From positions 306,916-370,915 of the forward strand of contig NZ_CH672428.1 of the NCBI RefSeq assembly GCF_000152745.1: a stretch of DNA of 64,000 nucleotides, written 5' to 3'. Under the pieces are notes generated by a model. It was given only the letters and a program-made list of their open reading frames with translations, made no database searches and was not told the DNA's origin. Position numbers and translations under genes: made by a program. Shown piece after piece: positions 62,465 through 64,000 of the stretch. Position 1 is the first letter of the stretch; the number at the start of each line of letters is the position of its first letter. The DNA is from Oceanicaulis sp. HTCC2633. Its GTDB lineage: Bacteria > Pseudomonadota > Alphaproteobacteria > Caulobacterales > Maricaulaceae.

Positions 62465-63586
62465 CTAGCGACCAAGCACGAGTTCGCGGTTCTGATAATA
62501 GGGCGCTTCGGACACATTGGCCCAGTCCCGTCCCAGACGGCGCGCTTCGCGATAGCTCTCATAGACGCGACGGCTGAGCGGATCGGCATTTGCCGTATCG
62601 GCCACCACCTGTTCGGAAATGCGCCCGACTTCGCGCCAGATCTCTTCAGAGAACTGACGCAGCTGCACGCCATGCTCTCCCGTCAGGGTGCGCAAGGCGA
62701 GGCCGTTCTGATAGGTGAATTCGGCGAGAGACTGGTTGTTGGCGGCGCGCGCTGCGGCGCGGACGATGGCCTGCTGATCGGCGGGCAGGGAGTCCCAGAC
62801 GCCGCGATTCAGGCCGACGGCGAGCGCCGAGCCCGGCTCGTGGAAGCCCGGACCGTAATAATAGGGCGCCTCACGATAGAAGCCGAACGCCAGATCGTTC
62901 CACGGGCCCACCCATTCGGTGGCGTCGATCGCGCCCGATTGCAGGGATTGATAGATCTCGCCGCCCGACAGCGCCACGGCGGCGCCGCCAAGCTCGCGCA
63001 GCACTGAACCGCCCAGACCCGGAATGCGCATGCGCAGGCCGCGGAAATCCTCGAGCGTGTTCACCTCGCGCTTGAACCAGCCGCCCATCTGGTGGCCCGA
63101 ATTGCCGGCCTGGAAGGCGATCAGGCCGAACTGGCCGGACAACTCCTCCCAGAGCTCCTGACCGCCGCCATATTCGACCCAGCCCATGATTTCATGGGCG
63201 GTCATGCCCATGGGGACGGCGCAATAGAAGTTGAAGGCGGGCGAGCGGCCCTGCCAGTAGTATTCCGCGCCATGATACATGTCTGCGACGCCGTTCGAGA
63301 CTGCGTCGAAGACCTCGAACGCGCCGACGATCTCGCCTGCGCCATAGACCTCGACGTCCAGAGCGCCGCCGCTCATCTCGGTGATGAATTGCGCGGTGCG
63401 CTCCGCCGCCGAACCCAGTCCCGGAAATCCGGTGGGCCAGGTGGTGACCATGCGCAAACGGCGCGTGCGATTGCGGTTCACCGCCGGGGCGGCCGGAGCG
63501 CTCTGCGCGCCATTTTCCTGAGAACAGGCCGATGCGGCGCCAGCGGCGACCACCGCCGCGCCGGACAGGAATGTACGACGATCCAT
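62465..63586 (-). CDS. dctP: TRAP transporter substrate-binding protein (DctP/TakP-like)
   Basis: Periplasmic binding protein for the adjacent permease. The N-terminus MDRRTFLSGAAVVAAGAASAC has twin arginines followed by a lipobox-like ASAC, so it may be a Tat-exported lipoprotein. The mature domain resembles the TakP subgroup, which binds 2-oxo acids in Rhodobacter (MRIPGLGGSVLRELGGAAV, ATEWVGPWNDLAFGFYREAPYYY, HEPGSALAVGLNRGVW). Ligand assignment is inference. The 373-residue protein follows GGGGGAGGAACC. bpt lies 60 bases upstream on the same strand. Confidence 0.9.
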   Translation of the reverse strand: MDRRTFLSGAAVVAAGAASACSQENGAQSAPAAPAVNRNRTRRLRMVTTWPTGFPGLGSAAERTAQFITEMSGGALDVEVYGAGEIVGAFEVFDAVSNGVADMYHGAEYYWQGRSPAFNFYCAVPMGMTAHEIMGWVEYGGGQELWEELSGQFGLIAFQAGNSGHQMGGWFKREVNTLEDFRGLRMRIPGLGGSVLRELGGAAVALSGGEIYQSLQSGAIDATEWVGPWNDLAFGFYREAPYYYGPGFHEPGSALAVGLNRGVWDSLPADQQAIVRAAARAANNQSLAEFTYQNGLALRTLTGEHGVQLRQFSEEIWREVGRISEQVVADTANADPLSRRVYESYREARRLGRDWANVSEAPYYQNRELVLGR

Positions 63587-63646
63587 GGTTCCTCCCCCTT
63601 GGATGGCCTGATTATGGTTCAGGTCCTCATCCGGTGTTGCGTCTGA

Positions 63647-64000
63647 TCAATCGTGCGCGTCCCCGGGCGGCTGCAATATGCGCCAGCCTTCAGGTTCAAG
63701 CACTTCAAGCGGTTTGTACTGAGCCTTGTAGTCCATTTTCGGACTGCCTTGCACCCAATATCCCAGATACACGAACGGCAGGTTTTCCGCCTTCGCCCTT
63801 TCCACGTGGTCCAGAATGATATGGGCCCCGAGGCTGTCCTTCGCGCGTTCCGGCGCAAAGAAGCTGTAGACCAGAGAGAACCCGTCGATCAGCCGGTCAA
63901 CGAGAACGCAGGCGATGAGCTGGCCTGCGCTATCGCGGTATTCCACCAGTTCGGTCTGTTCCGACCCGTCCTCGACCATCGACGCGAAGTCGAAGAAATC
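63647..64000 (-). CDS. bpt: aspartate/glutamate leucyltransferase Bpt, 3' part
   Basis: C-terminal portion of an arginyl/leucyl-tRNA-protein transferase, which adds Leu to N-terminal Asp or Glu of proteins and marks them for ClpS-ClpAP. The family core is clear: DGFSLVYSFFAP, LGAHIILDHVERAK, PFVYLGYWVQGSPKMDYKAQYKPLEVL, divided by the conserved Gly. The frame is open beyond an internal ATG at 63979 (DFFDFASMVEDG), so the gene runs off the right edge and its N-terminal cysteine-rich part is not visible. Confidence 0.92.
   Translation of the reverse strand, partial: DFFDFASMVEDGSEQTELVEYRDSAGQLIACVLVDRLIDGFSLVYSFFAPERAKDSLGAHIILDHVERAKAENLPFVYLGYWVQGSPKMDYKAQYKPLEVLEPEGWRILQPPGDAHD

Noticed and set aside
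1-64000. CRISPR array or IS element
   Set aside because: Reading through the window I saw no regularly spaced repeats, transposase motifs or terminal inverted repeats with target duplications.

Overview
The window is chromosomal DNA of a GC-rich alphaproteobacterium. Gene content and order (a rpoZ-rsh-pyrE-pdxJ-acpS-rnc-era-recO chain, a group III truncated haemoglobin, two large TonB-dependent receptors, a TRAP transporter, an ATP-grasp-free but TonB-rich uptake repertoire) fit an aquatic Caulobacter-like lineage such as Maricaulales/Hyphomonadales. That placement is inference; no rRNA is present. Genes are tightly packed, and start/stop overlaps of 1-4 bases are common. I see no IS element, prophage, CRISPR array or rRNA operon.

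Left part (1-16.6 kb): an ABC1-family kinase and selD on the minus strand, divergent from selU/mnmH (the tRNA 2-selenouridine pair); a dienelactone hydrolase; a large secreted DUF305 plus LVIVD-type propeller protein; tRNA-Ser(GCU); the Mrp/ApbC iron-sulfur carrier; small rhodanese and DUF1428 proteins. A TetR regulator with two alpha/beta hydrolases is divergent from a TonB-dependent receptor and an MFS transporter. A perfect 14-bp palindrome sits inside the likely receptor promoter. This looks like a regulated uptake-and-hydrolysis locus.

Middle (16.6-45 kb): a truncated haemoglobin, then an uninterrupted histidine operon (yerC-hisG-hisD-hisB-hisH-hisA-hisF-hisIE). Its HisB carries an unrecognised N-terminal region of about 210 residues. 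Next come an M14 peptidase divergent from a second TonB receptor, a chemoreceptor gene broken by an in-frame TAA, and a ThDP enzyme. The threonine-catabolism genes kbl and tdh are separated by an amidohydrolase and a membrane protein, and Tdh has lost all four structural-zinc cysteines. A nitroreductase, a soluble CZB chemoreceptor, an acyl-CoA ligase, a threonine dehydratase and a lytic transglycosylase follow.

Right part (45-64 kb): housekeeping genes dapA-smpB, a family 5 uracil-DNA glycosylase, a NYN-domain protein, folK, rpoZ, rsh, pyrE, pdxJ, acpS, rnc, era, recO, parC, lemA and an M48 protease. On the minus strand are an AI-2E-type permease, a complete TRAP transporter (dctP-dctQ-dctM) and the 3' part of bpt, which runs off the right edge.

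The observations most worth following are the HisB N-terminal extension, the TetR/TonB/hydrolase divergon with its palindromic operator, the inverted repeat abutting the amidohydrolase start codon, the zinc-lobe-less Tdh, the interrupted chemoreceptor and the DUF305-propeller fusion.
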